Assembly (NCBI RefSeq): GCF_940670765.1
Contig: NZ_CALNVW010000020.1
Location: 310,001 to 374,000, forward strand
Source: Streptomyces sp. A 4/2
Lineage (GTDB): Bacteria; Actinomycetota; Actinomycetes; Streptomycetales; Streptomycetaceae
Length of the DNA stretch: 64,000 nt
Direction: 5' to 3'
Position 1 is the first letter of the stretch, and each line of letters opens with the position of its first letter. A program made the position numbers and the translations under genes. A model generated the notes under the pieces. The model saw only the letters and a program-made list of their open reading frames with translations. It did not search any database and had not been told where the DNA came from. Below are positions 1 through 7,593 of the stretch, piece by piece.

Positions 1-2
1 AG

Positions 3-401
3 GACGGCACCCGACGGCCGGTGCATGTCGAGCACGCGTTCAACAACCTCGACACGGAGCGCACCGGGGAGCGGATCGCCGAGGACCTGGTCCAACAGCC
101 GCGCACGCTGCGCCAGGGGTCCGGTTGGCGCGAGGAGACCATCGGGAGTCTCCCGGAGATGTTCTTCGATGTGCGGCGTATCGCCCTGGAGGCGGACGAG
201 GCAGCCGACGACGACACCGCAGGCAGGTTCCATGTGATCAATGTGGTGGAAGGCGAGGGCGTGCTGCTGGAGACCGAGGACGGCCACCGTCACACCCTCG
301 CCTACGCGGAGACCTTGACCGTCCCTGCGGCAGTGGGCCGCTACACCCTCCGCCGGCTGGGCTCCGGTCGGGTCCGCGTCGTCAAAGCACTGGTCCGGTG
401 A
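3..401 (+). CDS. C-terminal part of a mannose-6-phosphate isomerase-like cupin protein (5' truncated)
   Basis: The frame is already open at the left edge of the window, so the N-terminus is missing and about 132 residues are visible. The visible part ends in a beta-rich cupin-like stretch (HVINVVEGEGVLLE, then a TVPAAVGRYTL strand), which resembles the C-terminal cupin of class I mannose-6-phosphate isomerases. Its stop codon overlaps the GTG start of a ROK-family kinase, so the two are probably translated together in sugar-phosphate metabolism. The metal-binding part lies outside the window, so the catalytic assignment is an inference from the tail and the neighbour. Confidence 0.6.
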   Translation, partial: DGTRRPVHVEHAFNNLDTERTGERIAEDLVQQPRTLRQGSGWREETIGSLPEMFFDVRRIALEADEAADDDTAGRFHVINVVEGEGVLLETEDGHRHTLAYAETLTVPAAVGRYTLRRLGSGRVRVVKALVR

Positions 402-1372
402 CGTCCCGGCGCCCAGCCCGGCCGGTCGGCCTCAGCGCCTCCTGGATCCCCGCACTGGACGTCGGGGGTACGCATGTGACGGCGGGGATGGTCGACCTCA
501 CGACGGGGCAGGTCCGCACCACGGACACGTCGCGCCGTCCGGTGCCCCCGAACGGCTCCGCGGAGCAGATCGTGGGCGCCATCGCGGAGGGCGCCCTCGG
601 CCTCGGCGCCGGTCCGGGCAGGAGCTGGGCGATCGCGATGCCCGGCCCCTTCGACTACGAGCGGGGCATCGCCCATTTCCACGGGGTGGGCAAGTTCCAG
701 TCCCTGTACGGGCTGGACCTGCGCGCGGAGTTGATGGCGGCGCTGCCCCGGCCCTCGGCCATCACGTTCGTCAACGACGCCGACGCCTTCCTGCTCGGAG
801 AGCACTGGGTGGGCGCGGCCCGGGGCCATGAACGCGCGGTCGGGATCACACTCGGAAGCGGTGTCGGCTCGTCCTTCCTGGCGGAGGGCGCAGTCGTCGA
901 CCAGGGGCCCACCGTGCCCCCGCAGGGACGCGTGGATCTCCTGACGTACCGGGGCCGGCCGCTGGAGGACGCTGTCTCCCGGCGAGCGATCCGCGCCGCT
1001 TACGCGCGGGCGAGCGGGCTCGCGGACGTGCCCCTCGCCGATGTCAAGGAGATCGCCGACAGGGCGCGCGCCGGGGACCTGGTGGCCCGTCGGGTACTGA
1101 CCCGCTCCATGAGTGTCCTGGGCCGGGCGATCGCGCCCTGGCTCGCCCGGTTCCGGGCGACCGTCCTGGTGGTGGGCGGATCCGTCACCGGCTCCTGGGA
1201 CCTGATCGCCCCGCCGCTGCGCACCGTGATCGGCGTGCCACGACCGCTCCGGTCCACCGGCTTCGTCCTGCTCCCCGCTGCCCGTCCCGTCCAGGCGCCG
1301 CTGCTGGGAGCCGCCCTGTGTCTGGCTGCCGAGGCGACTCCCCCGCACTTGGCCCGTCGTCTCCGCAGGTGA
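398..1372 (+). CDS. ROK-family sugar kinase
   Basis: This 324-residue protein starts at a GTG that overlaps the previous stop (GTGA), which implies translational coupling. ROK proteins phosphorylate sugars such as glucose or N-acetylmannosamine in the cytoplasm, or act as repressors. There is no DNA-binding N-terminus here, so a kinase is more likely. The phosphate-binding motif ALDVGGTHVTAG begins near residue 19. VNDADAFLLGEHW carries the usual catalytic-base aspartate, and GITLGSGVGSS is the second glycine-rich loop. The cysteine cluster (CxCGxxGC) that binds zinc in many ROK proteins is absent, which places this in a divergent actinobacterial branch. The sugar cannot be read from the sequence. 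Confidence 0.85.
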   Translation: MTSRRPARPVGLSASWIPALDVGGTHVTAGMVDLTTGQVRTTDTSRRPVPPNGSAEQIVGAIAEGALGLGAGPGRSWAIAMPGPFDYERGIAHFHGVGKFQSLYGLDLRAELMAALPRPSAITFVNDADAFLLGEHWVGAARGHERAVGITLGSGVGSSFLAEGAVVDQGPTVPPQGRVDLLTYRGRPLEDAVSRRAIRAAYARASGLADVPLADVKEIADRARAGDLVARRVLTRSMSVLGRAIAPWLARFRATVLVVGGSVTGSWDLIAPPLRTVIGVPRPLRSTGFVLLPAARPVQAPLLGAALCLAAEATPPHLARRLRR

Positions 1373-1432
1373 CTGGGAGAGCGGGCCGGCGCGTGCACCG
1401 CGGACACAGCCAGAACCCGATGGCCGTGGTCA

Positions 1433-1476
1433 GGGAAGGCGCCCGAGCCGGGCTTCCGCCCGTCAGGCGCCTTCCC
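1433..1476. terminator. Bidirectional rho-independent-type terminator
   Basis: A perfect 11-bp inverted repeat (GGGAAGGCGCC at 1433-1443, its complement at 1466-1476) encloses a second small hairpin (CGGGC/GCCCG). It lies between two convergent genes, the ROK kinase and the GH110 enzyme, and could terminate both. Confidence 0.75.
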
Positions 1477-1484
1477 TCGTACGG

Positions 1485-3800
1485 CTACTGAGTCCTGGTG
1501 CAGCCGGCGGAGGCCGCTCCGACCTTGAGCGTGACCGGTGTGCCACGGACGTCGCCGAGCCGGCTGCTCGTGACGGGCGTGATGGTGACGGTGCCTGCGG
1601 CCTTGGCGGTGACCTTGCCGTTGCGGTCGACGACAGCGACGTGCCGGTCGCTGCTGGTGTAGGTGACCGACGGCACGAGCGGCAGGATGCGGTCGGTGCC
1701 GTTCTTGGTCACCTCGTCGGTGCTGACCTGGTCGGCGTCGGTGGCGTCGAGGTCGGCACGCAGGTTCAGTCCGTTGTCGAAGTTGTTGTCCTTGATCAGG
1801 ACTCCGGAGGAACCGCGGTAGGAGAACAACGAGGTGGTGTACGGCGCGGCGGAGGCGACGGCGCTCACCTCCGTGGTGGTGCCCGGTGCGGGGCAGAGGT
1901 TCCCGGCCTGAGCGGTGACCGCCGTCCTGCGGTCGAGCCGGAAGACGTCATTGCGCTCGAAGGTGATGCCGCCGACGCTCTTGGCGTCGAGGAGCCGTAC
2001 GTCGCCGATCCTGAAGTCGTTGTCCTGGATCCGGATGTTGCGGTGCACCGGATTCGCCGCGTCGACGACCTGGTTGGTGGGTTCGACGAAGATGACCGGG
2101 TCGGCCGGGCGCAGGAAGGTGTTGTTCTTGATCAGGACATCGCGGACAGGTCCGGACTCGTACCACTGGTAGGCGTCCGAGGAGATGAAGATGCCGGCCA
2201 TCTGCGTGCCGTCGAACACGTTGTCCTGGATCACGACCGGCCGCCTGGTGGTGACCAGCACACCGCGGGTGGGGATGTTCCGGAACGTGTTGCCGGCGAT
2301 GTCGACGGTCGGCGTGTATGTGGTGTTCTCCACCACGAAGTTGCCCGCGGTCACCGCGGCCGGGACGGCCTGGTCGAAGGTGACCGTCATGGTGGTCAGG
2401 GGCTTGCTGTGGTCCTGCCCCGAAGGGCCGTCGACCGACACGACCTCGGCCGAGGCGCCCGGAACGGCCGCCATGGTCCGCTTGTCCACGATCTCGACCT
2501 GGTCGCCGGGGTGGAACTGCGGGAAGCCCGCGGTCTGGGGGTGCTCGTACGCGAGGGTGAGGGTGTTCGGCGCGGGGTGGCCGGTGACCTCGACGTAGGT
2601 GCCGTGGATGTTGATCGCGTCGTCGTGCGCGCCGTCGAAGAGGTTGTTGGTGACGCGCACGGTGCCCTTGACGCCGGACATCTGCACGAAGTCGGCGAAG
2701 CCGGCCGTGCTGCGCCCGGTGGCGGGGTCGGTTCGGAATTCGTTGCCGTCGATGGTGATGTTCTCGCTCATCTGCCCGAGGAACCCGAACCCGTGCAGAT
2801 AGCGCGCCTTCAGACCGCGCACGGTGACGTCCTTCGACTCCCAGAAGAACGCGGACGCGGTGTCCCGGGTGTCCTCACGCATCTGGTAGACGAGCCCGCG
2901 GTCGGCGGGGACCTTCGTGTCTGCATACTCGATACGGAGCTTGTGGCCGCCCAGATCCGTCATCGAGGTCACGCCGGAGAACAGCGGATTGGCGCCGCGC
3001 CAGGTGCGGTCGGCCGCCGGGTCGTGGATCTGCGTGTAGCTCATGCCGTTGACGCCCGACCAGTACGGCTGACCGGTGGCCGGGCTGTTCTCGCCGCGCC
3101 AGGTGACCTGGTTGCCGGCGACCGAGAACGGGCTGCCCGGCGGGATGCTCAGCACCCGGTACGCGTGACCGTCGGCGACGCCCGTCTCGCTGACGGTCGC
3201 GTCGACGACTTTGGGCGCGGTCACGTCGAAGCTGAAGTTCCGGACGGAGACGTTCTGTGACCGGATGGCCGCGAACGTGGTCATCAGCCCGTGGAACTGC
3301 AGATGCGAGCCGCCGCCGTCGATGGTGACATCGTGCATGTCCTCGACAAGGATGCCGATCCGCTTGTCCCGGTACCTCTGGTCGGCGCCCACGGTGTTGG
3401 ACAGGTACACCTCCCGTACTTCCGCCTGTTCGGGATAGATCTGGTACGTACCGTGCGGGAACAGCACCCGTACCGGCCCTCGGACCGTCCTGGCCCGGCG
3501 CATGGCCTTCGCCACGGCTGCGGCGCTGTCCCGTTTGCCCGTGGGGTCGGCGCCGTACCGCGTCACATCGACAACGGTCTCGGCGGTCGTTGCCGCGGTC
3601 GCGGCCGACAGCGGCGCGACCAGGGAGGCGACCACGGCGCCGACGAGCATCGCTGCCCACAATCTGGTGCGACCGCCCTTGCGTGGCGGTCGCCGCTCGG
3701 CACCTGTCGGTGCCGGCGGAGGGTCGACGCTCCGTCGCACGCGTGGAGACCGGACTGGTTCCTTCTGAGACCTACGGAAGATCACGAGCGTCACATCCAA
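1485..3800 (-). CDS. Secreted GH110-like alpha-1,3-galactosidase (parallel beta-helix) with C-terminal Ig-like domain
   Basis: This 771-residue exported protein has a long basic N-terminus, a hydrophobic signal segment around residues 47-70 (WAAMLVGAVVASLVAPLSA), then many right-handed beta-helix repeats of the 'DNNFD / NNTFLRP' type. The HDDAINIHGTY motif near residue 390 is what I associate with GH110, whose catalytic aspartates lie in this region. GH110 enzymes remove alpha-1,3-linked galactose, including the blood-group-B terminus. Residues about 710-760 look like a bacterial Ig-like group 2 (BIG2) domain (SSDRHVAVVDRNGKVTAKAAG). The listed start is a TTG; GTG codons at 3794, 3785 and 3740 are alternatives. 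Another pectate-lyase-fold glycosidase remains possible. Confidence 0.75.
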   Translation of the reverse strand: MDVTLVIFRRSQKEPVRSPRVRRSVDPPPAPTGAERRPPRKGGRTRLWAAMLVGAVVASLVAPLSAATAATTAETVVDVTRYGADPTGKRDSAAAVAKAMRRARTVRGPVRVLFPHGTYQIYPEQAEVREVYLSNTVGADQRYRDKRIGILVEDMHDVTIDGGGSHLQFHGLMTTFAAIRSQNVSVRNFSFDVTAPKVVDATVSETGVADGHAYRVLSIPPGSPFSVAGNQVTWRGENSPATGQPYWSGVNGMSYTQIHDPAADRTWRGANPLFSGVTSMTDLGGHKLRIEYADTKVPADRGLVYQMREDTRDTASAFFWESKDVTVRGLKARYLHGFGFLGQMSENITIDGNEFRTDPATGRSTAGFADFVQMSGVKGTVRVTNNLFDGAHDDAINIHGTYVEVTGHPAPNTLTLAYEHPQTAGFPQFHPGDQVEIVDKRTMAAVPGASAEVVSVDGPSGQDHSKPLTTMTVTFDQAVPAAVTAGNFVVENTTYTPTVDIAGNTFRNIPTRGVLVTTRRPVVIQDNVFDGTQMAGIFISSDAYQWYESGPVRDVLIKNNTFLRPADPVIFVEPTNQVVDAANPVHRNIRIQDNDFRIGDVRLLDAKSVGGITFERNDVFRLDRRTAVTAQAGNLCPAPGTTTEVSAVASAAPYTTSLFSYRGSSGVLIKDNNFDNGLNLRADLDATDADQVSTDEVTKNGTDRILPLVPSVTYTSSDRHVAVVDRNGKVTAKAAGTVTITPVTSSRLGDVRGTPVTLKVGAASAGCTRTQ

Positions 3801-3886
3801 ACGGAAGCAAACATCACTCGACAGTTCCGCACATTTGAGCGTCGCGTTCCCCGCGCGTCAAGACCTGTTGCGGGATTGGGGAAACA

Positions 3887-3930
3887 GGAATGGCCGGGCC
3901 GGCGCCGAAGGGCGCCGACCCGGCCATTCC
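3887..3930 (-). terminator. Terminator after argG
   Basis: A long stem (12 bp, one mismatch, then 7 bp; GGAATGGCCGGG pairing with its complement) closes on a GAAG tetraloop just beyond the argG stop. It is a strong intrinsic-type terminator, and it also separates argG from the GH110 gene that follows on the same strand. Confidence 0.8.
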
Positions 3931-3941
3931 GGTGGGGCCGG

Positions 3942-5390
3942 TCAGTCCGTGCCGAACTCCATCGCGGCACGGTCCAGCAGCTCGTCGTCGTCACGGGAGA
4001 CCTCGCCGCGGGACGCGATGGCCTCGGCGCCGCCCTCCGGCAGGGCGCCGATCAGCCCGGTCGCGGCTGCCTGCGCTGCACCGATGGCGGGGTTGGCGGT
4101 ACCGATCAGGCCGAGCCCGGCGTACTGCTCCAGCTTGGCGCGCGAATCGGCGATGTCGAGGTTACGCATGGTGAGCTGGCCGATCCGGTCCACCGGGCCG
4201 AACGCCGAGTCCTCGGTGCGCTCCATGGACAGCTTGTCCGGGTGGTAGCTGAACGCCGGGCCCGTGGTGTCGAGGATCGAGTAGTCCTCACCACGCCGCA
4301 GCCGCAGGGTCACCTCGCCCGTGACGGCCGTGCCGACCCAGCGCTGGATCGACTCGCGGACCATCAGTGCCTGCGGGTCCAGCCAGCGGCCCTCGTACAT
4401 CAGCCGGCCGAGGCGCCGTCCTTCGTTGTGGTACTGGGCGAGGGTGTCCTCGTTGTGGATCGCGTTGACCAGGCGCTCGTACGCGGCGTGCAGCAGCGCC
4501 ATGCCGGGCGCCTCGTAGATGCCGCGGCTCTTGGCCTCGATGATCCGGTTCTCGATCTGGTCCGACATGCCCATGCCGTGCCGGCCGCCGATGGCGTTGG
4601 CCTTCATCACCAGGTCGACGGCCGAGTCGAACTTCTCACCGTTGATCGTGACCGGGCGGCCCTGGTCGAAGCCGATCGTCACGTCCTCGGTGGCGATCTC
4701 GACCGAGGGGTCCCAGAACCGCACGCCCATGATCGGGTCGACGGTCTCCACGCCGGTGTTCAGGTGCTCCAGGGTCTTGGCCTCGTGGGTGGCGCCCCAG
4801 ATGTTGGCGTCGGTGGAGTACGCCTTCTCCGTGCTGTCGCGGTAGGGCAGCTCATGGGCGAGCAGCCACTCCGACATCTCCTTACGGCCGCCGAGCTCGG
4901 TGACGAAGTCCGCGTCCAGCCAGGGCTTGTAGATCCGCAGGTGCGGGTTGGCGAGCAGACCGTAGCGGTAGAACCGCTCGATGTCGTTCCCCTTGAAGGT
5001 GGAGCCGTCGCCCCAGATCTGTACGTCGTCCTCCAGCATCGCCCGGACCAGGAGAGTGCCGGTGACGGCGCGGCCGAGCGGTGTGGTGTTGAAGTAGGCA
5101 CGCCCGCCCGAGCGGATGTGGAACGCCCCGCAGGTGAGTGCGGCCAGGCCCTCCTCGACCAGCGCCGCGCGGCAGTCGACCAGGCGGGCGATCTCGGCTC
5201 CGTAGGCCTTCGCGCGGCCGGGAACGGAGGCGATGTCGGGCTCGTCGTACTGGCCGATGTCGGCGGTGTAGGTGCACGGGACGGCACCCTTGTCGCGCAT
5301 CCACGCGACCGCGACCGAGGTGTCGAGGCCGCCCGAGAAGGCGATACCGACGCGCTCGCCGGTGGGCAGGGAGGTGAGGACCTTAGACAT
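3942..5390 (-). CDS. argG: Argininosuccinate synthase
   Basis: This 482-residue cytoplasmic enzyme joins citrulline and aspartate using ATP, the penultimate step of arginine synthesis. The ATP-pyrophosphatase loop AFSGGLDTS lies near residues 18-26, followed by YTADIGQYDEPD and the citrulline/aspartate-site region GGRAYFNTTPLGRAVTGT. The length and motifs match the longer E. coli-like ArgG type, not the ~400-residue type. I chose the ATG at 5390 (MSKVLTSLPTGE); ATG codons at 5405 and 5408 fall inside a probable arginine operator. No other arginine gene is adjacent, so it appears to be a single-gene unit closed by its own terminator. Confidence 0.97.
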   Translation of the reverse strand: MSKVLTSLPTGERVGIAFSGGLDTSVAVAWMRDKGAVPCTYTADIGQYDEPDIASVPGRAKAYGAEIARLVDCRAALVEEGLAALTCGAFHIRSGGRAYFNTTPLGRAVTGTLLVRAMLEDDVQIWGDGSTFKGNDIERFYRYGLLANPHLRIYKPWLDADFVTELGGRKEMSEWLLAHELPYRDSTEKAYSTDANIWGATHEAKTLEHLNTGVETVDPIMGVRFWDPSVEIATEDVTIGFDQGRPVTINGEKFDSAVDLVMKANAIGGRHGMGMSDQIENRIIEAKSRGIYEAPGMALLHAAYERLVNAIHNEDTLAQYHNEGRRLGRLMYEGRWLDPQALMVRESIQRWVGTAVTGEVTLRLRRGEDYSILDTTGPAFSYHPDKLSMERTEDSAFGPVDRIGQLTMRNLDIADSRAKLEQYAGLGLIGTANPAIGAAQAAATGLIGALPEGGAEAIASRGEVSRDDDELLDRAAMEFGTD

Positions 5391-5398
5391 GGGAAGAG

Positions 5399-5427
5399 TA
5401 TGCATCATCTCGCATGACCATGCAAAG
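5399..5427 (-). promoter_or_regulatory. Probable ArgR operator (ARG box) at argG
   Basis: Read on the minus strand this stretch contains TTTGCATGGTCATGC followed by GATGATGCATA, two imperfect AT-rich half-palindromes resembling the CATGCATGCCCATTGCATA-type ARG box known from Streptomyces arginine genes. It ends 9 bp before the chosen argG start, so bound ArgR would block initiation. The match is by eye. Confidence 0.5.
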
Positions 5428-5488
5428 CCGGTCGGTGGCGGTGCCCGGACGGGCCCCCGACGCGGGGACCGGCCGGCCTTCGCCGCCG

Positions 5489-6229
5489 CTACTGCCGCGG
5501 CTTCTCGACGTCCGCGCGGATCGCCCGCATGATCGGGGCGACGTCAGCGGCCGTGAAGCCGACCTTGGTATTGGTGCCGTCGCCCTTGATGATGAGGCTG
5601 ACACTCGCGGCGGTCGTCGCGGTGAACCAGGAGCAGCTGGTGACCGCCGTGGTGAGCATGGTGTTCCGGACCAGGATGGTGTTGCAGATCGCGCGGCCAC
5701 CGTGCGGCCCGGGACCGGTGTCGATGGCGCTGGTGGTGATCCGGTCACCGGCACCGTCCACCTTGACGGCCGGGGCCTTGTCGAGGGCGTCGTGCAGACG
5801 GCCGGGGTCGAATCCGGTCCCGGTGACACCGTTGTAGAAGATCCACGCGCCGTCCGCGCGGTCGTCGTAGTACGCGTGGACCGGTGTGCCGGAGATGCCG
5901 AGCCGTTGGGCGGTCTGATGGAGATCGCCGTTCACCTTCTGCACCAGGTCGGCCGACGGCTGCCCCTGCGCGTACCCGGCCGCGGACTGCGGGGCGCCGA
6001 GCACGTACGAGGTGCCGCCCGCCGCGCTGCCGCCCGTTCCGCCTGCCGCGCTGCCACCTGCCGTCGCGCCGGCGGGGGTGGCTCCCGTGGTGGCGCCACT
6101 CCGGGAGGCCGGGCCGGCCGGGGCGGCGGCCGAGTGCCCGGAAGGGCCGCAGGCCGACATGAGGGCGCAGGTCGCGGTCAGTACGGCCACGGCCGATGTA
6201 CGCGTGTGCGGAGAGATGGGACGGGCCAT
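5489..6229 (-). CDS. Putative secreted lipoprotein of unknown function
   Basis: This 246-residue protein has a lipoprotein signal: a charged start (MARPISPHTRTS), a hydrophobic stretch and a cysteine after ALMSA at about residue 27, so it is probably anchored to the outer face of the membrane. A Gly/Ala/Thr-rich low-complexity linker follows (about residues 30-75). The rest is a compact domain with two cysteines (RAICNT, TSCSWF) that could form a disulfide. A GGAGG ribosome site lies 7 bp upstream of the ATG. I do not recognise the domain. It diverges from the LysR gene, which may control it. Confidence 0.75.
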   Translation of the reverse strand: MARPISPHTRTSAVAVLTATCALMSACGPSGHSAAAPAGPASRSGATTGATPAGATAGGSAAGGTGGSAAGGTSYVLGAPQSAAGYAQGQPSADLVQKVNGDLHQTAQRLGISGTPVHAYYDDRADGAWIFYNGVTGTGFDPGRLHDALDKAPAVKVDGAGDRITTSAIDTGPGPHGGRAICNTILVRNTMLTTAVTSCSWFTATTAASVSLIIKGDGTNTKVGFTAADVAPIMRAIRADVEKPRQ

Positions 6230-6443
6230 GTGCGGCCTCCTCGGGAAACGGGACGGACCCATGTACGGCATGCGGAACCAGGGCCGACACCAGCCGGAAC
6301 CCTGGGGCGCCGACAAGTCTGGCAGTGGTGGCGCCGCGAAGCAGTACCGCCGTACAGCGGTACTTGCCATCCCCGACAGCAGAACTGGTGCCGGGCGGTG
6401 CGTCCGTGGCACGATGACGTCCGGGCCGAGAGGGGCGGTGGGC

Positions 6444-7499
6444 ATGGACCTCGATCCCAGACGCCTGCTGGTCCTGCACGCGATCGCGAAGAGCGGCGGA
6501 CTGGCGTCGGCGGCGCGGACGCTCGGCCATACGCGGTCAGCGGTGTCCCAGCAACTGGCCGCCCTGGAGCGGGAGGTCGGCCTCCCACTGGCGGACCGCT
6601 CGGGCGGGCAGCTGGAACTCACCGCGGCCGGACGGCTGCTCGCCGTCACCGGCGAACGCATCGCCCAGGAACTCACGCTTGCCGCACAGCAGTTGATCAC
6701 CGCGAACCATCAGGTGGTACGGGGTCCGGTGGCCATCGGGGCGACGTCCTGGGTACTCGCCCGGATCGCAGTACCGGCGCTGCGGCTGCTCGCCCGGTGG
6801 TTCCCGCAGGTCGAGCCGGCGTTCGTGGAGACCGGGCCGCAGGACGGGCTGCGGCAGCTGCGCCTCGGCGAGCTGGACGTCCTGATCATCACCGACGACC
6901 GGGACACGGCGTTGCCGCTGCCACCCGCGGTCCATGCGCAGGCGCTGAGCGAGGACGAGTACCGGGTGGTCGTCCCGGCCACCTGGGAGACACCGGCCGA
7001 CGCCTCAGAACTCTCCGGACGCCCCTGGATCAGTGCTCCCGCCCACTCCGCGCGCGGCCGTGCCTTCGCCCGGTTCGCGAGCGCCCACGGGGTCACGCCG
7101 TCGGTGGAACACCTGGCCGACCACCTGATCACCGTCCGGGCGCTGCTGGCCGGGCAGCTCGGCGCCGCGGTCCTGCCCGCGTATCTCGCCGCCCAGCTCG
7201 ACCAGGTGACGGTGACCACGCTGCCCGTGACCGGCAGCCAGATCACACGGACGCTCTACCGCACGGGCCACGGTGACACCGCCGCGGCGGCCAGGGCGGC
7301 GGTCGACGCGCTGCAGCAGGCGGCCCGTGACCACGCCGAGGCGATCACCGTCGCCGGGCTCGGCAGGGGCGACATCATCGTCCGCCCCCTGCACGACCCC
7401 GCGGACCCTGCTCCGGCGGCGCCCCGCCGGCCCCCGGCCGCCCCCGCGCCACGGGACGGGCAGCAACCGAGGGCGGCCCGTCGGCCGGACCGGGCCTGA
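6444..7499 (+). CDS. LysR-family transcriptional regulator
   Basis: This 351-residue regulator has a winged helix-turn-helix in residues 1-60 (LASAARTLGHTRSAVSQQLAALE, shown here only as the hallmark segment ending in SAVSQQLAALE) and a type 2 periplasmic-binding-like effector domain from about residue 90 (VAIGATSWVLARIAVPALRLL). The last ~45 residues are a Pro/Arg/Ala-rich tail that LysR proteins do not normally have. The ATG at 6444 has AGGGG 8 bp upstream; a GTG at 6438 is an alternative. LysR proteins usually act on a divergent neighbour, which here is the lipoprotein gene. The ligand is unknown. Confidence 0.88.
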   Translation: MDLDPRRLLVLHAIAKSGGLASAARTLGHTRSAVSQQLAALEREVGLPLADRSGGQLELTAAGRLLAVTGERIAQELTLAAQQLITANHQVVRGPVAIGATSWVLARIAVPALRLLARWFPQVEPAFVETGPQDGLRQLRLGELDVLIITDDRDTALPLPPAVHAQALSEDEYRVVVPATWETPADASELSGRPWISAPAHSARGRAFARFASAHGVTPSVEHLADHLITVRALLAGQLGAAVLPAYLAAQLDQVTVTTLPVTGSQITRTLYRTGHGDTAAAARAAVDALQQAARDHAEAITVAGLGRGDIIVRPLHDPADPAPAAPRRPPAAPAPRDGQQPRAARRPDRA

Positions 7500-7593
7500 G
7501 GCCATCGGCAGTGACCGGCACCGGTCCGGCGGCGGACGGCTCACGAACAGCCCCTGACCGAAAGGCCGTTCGCGAGCCCCCGTGCCGCGCGGA

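Noticed and set aside
125..397. N-terminal extension of the ROK frame upstream of the GTG at 398
   Set aside because: It is antisense-free but overlaps the previous coding frame; codon bias and homology begin at the GTG overlapping the stop.
1641..5417. Two long plus-strand frames opposite the GH110 and argG genes
   Set aside because: They mirror the high-GC third positions of the minus-strand genes and have no recognisable domain.
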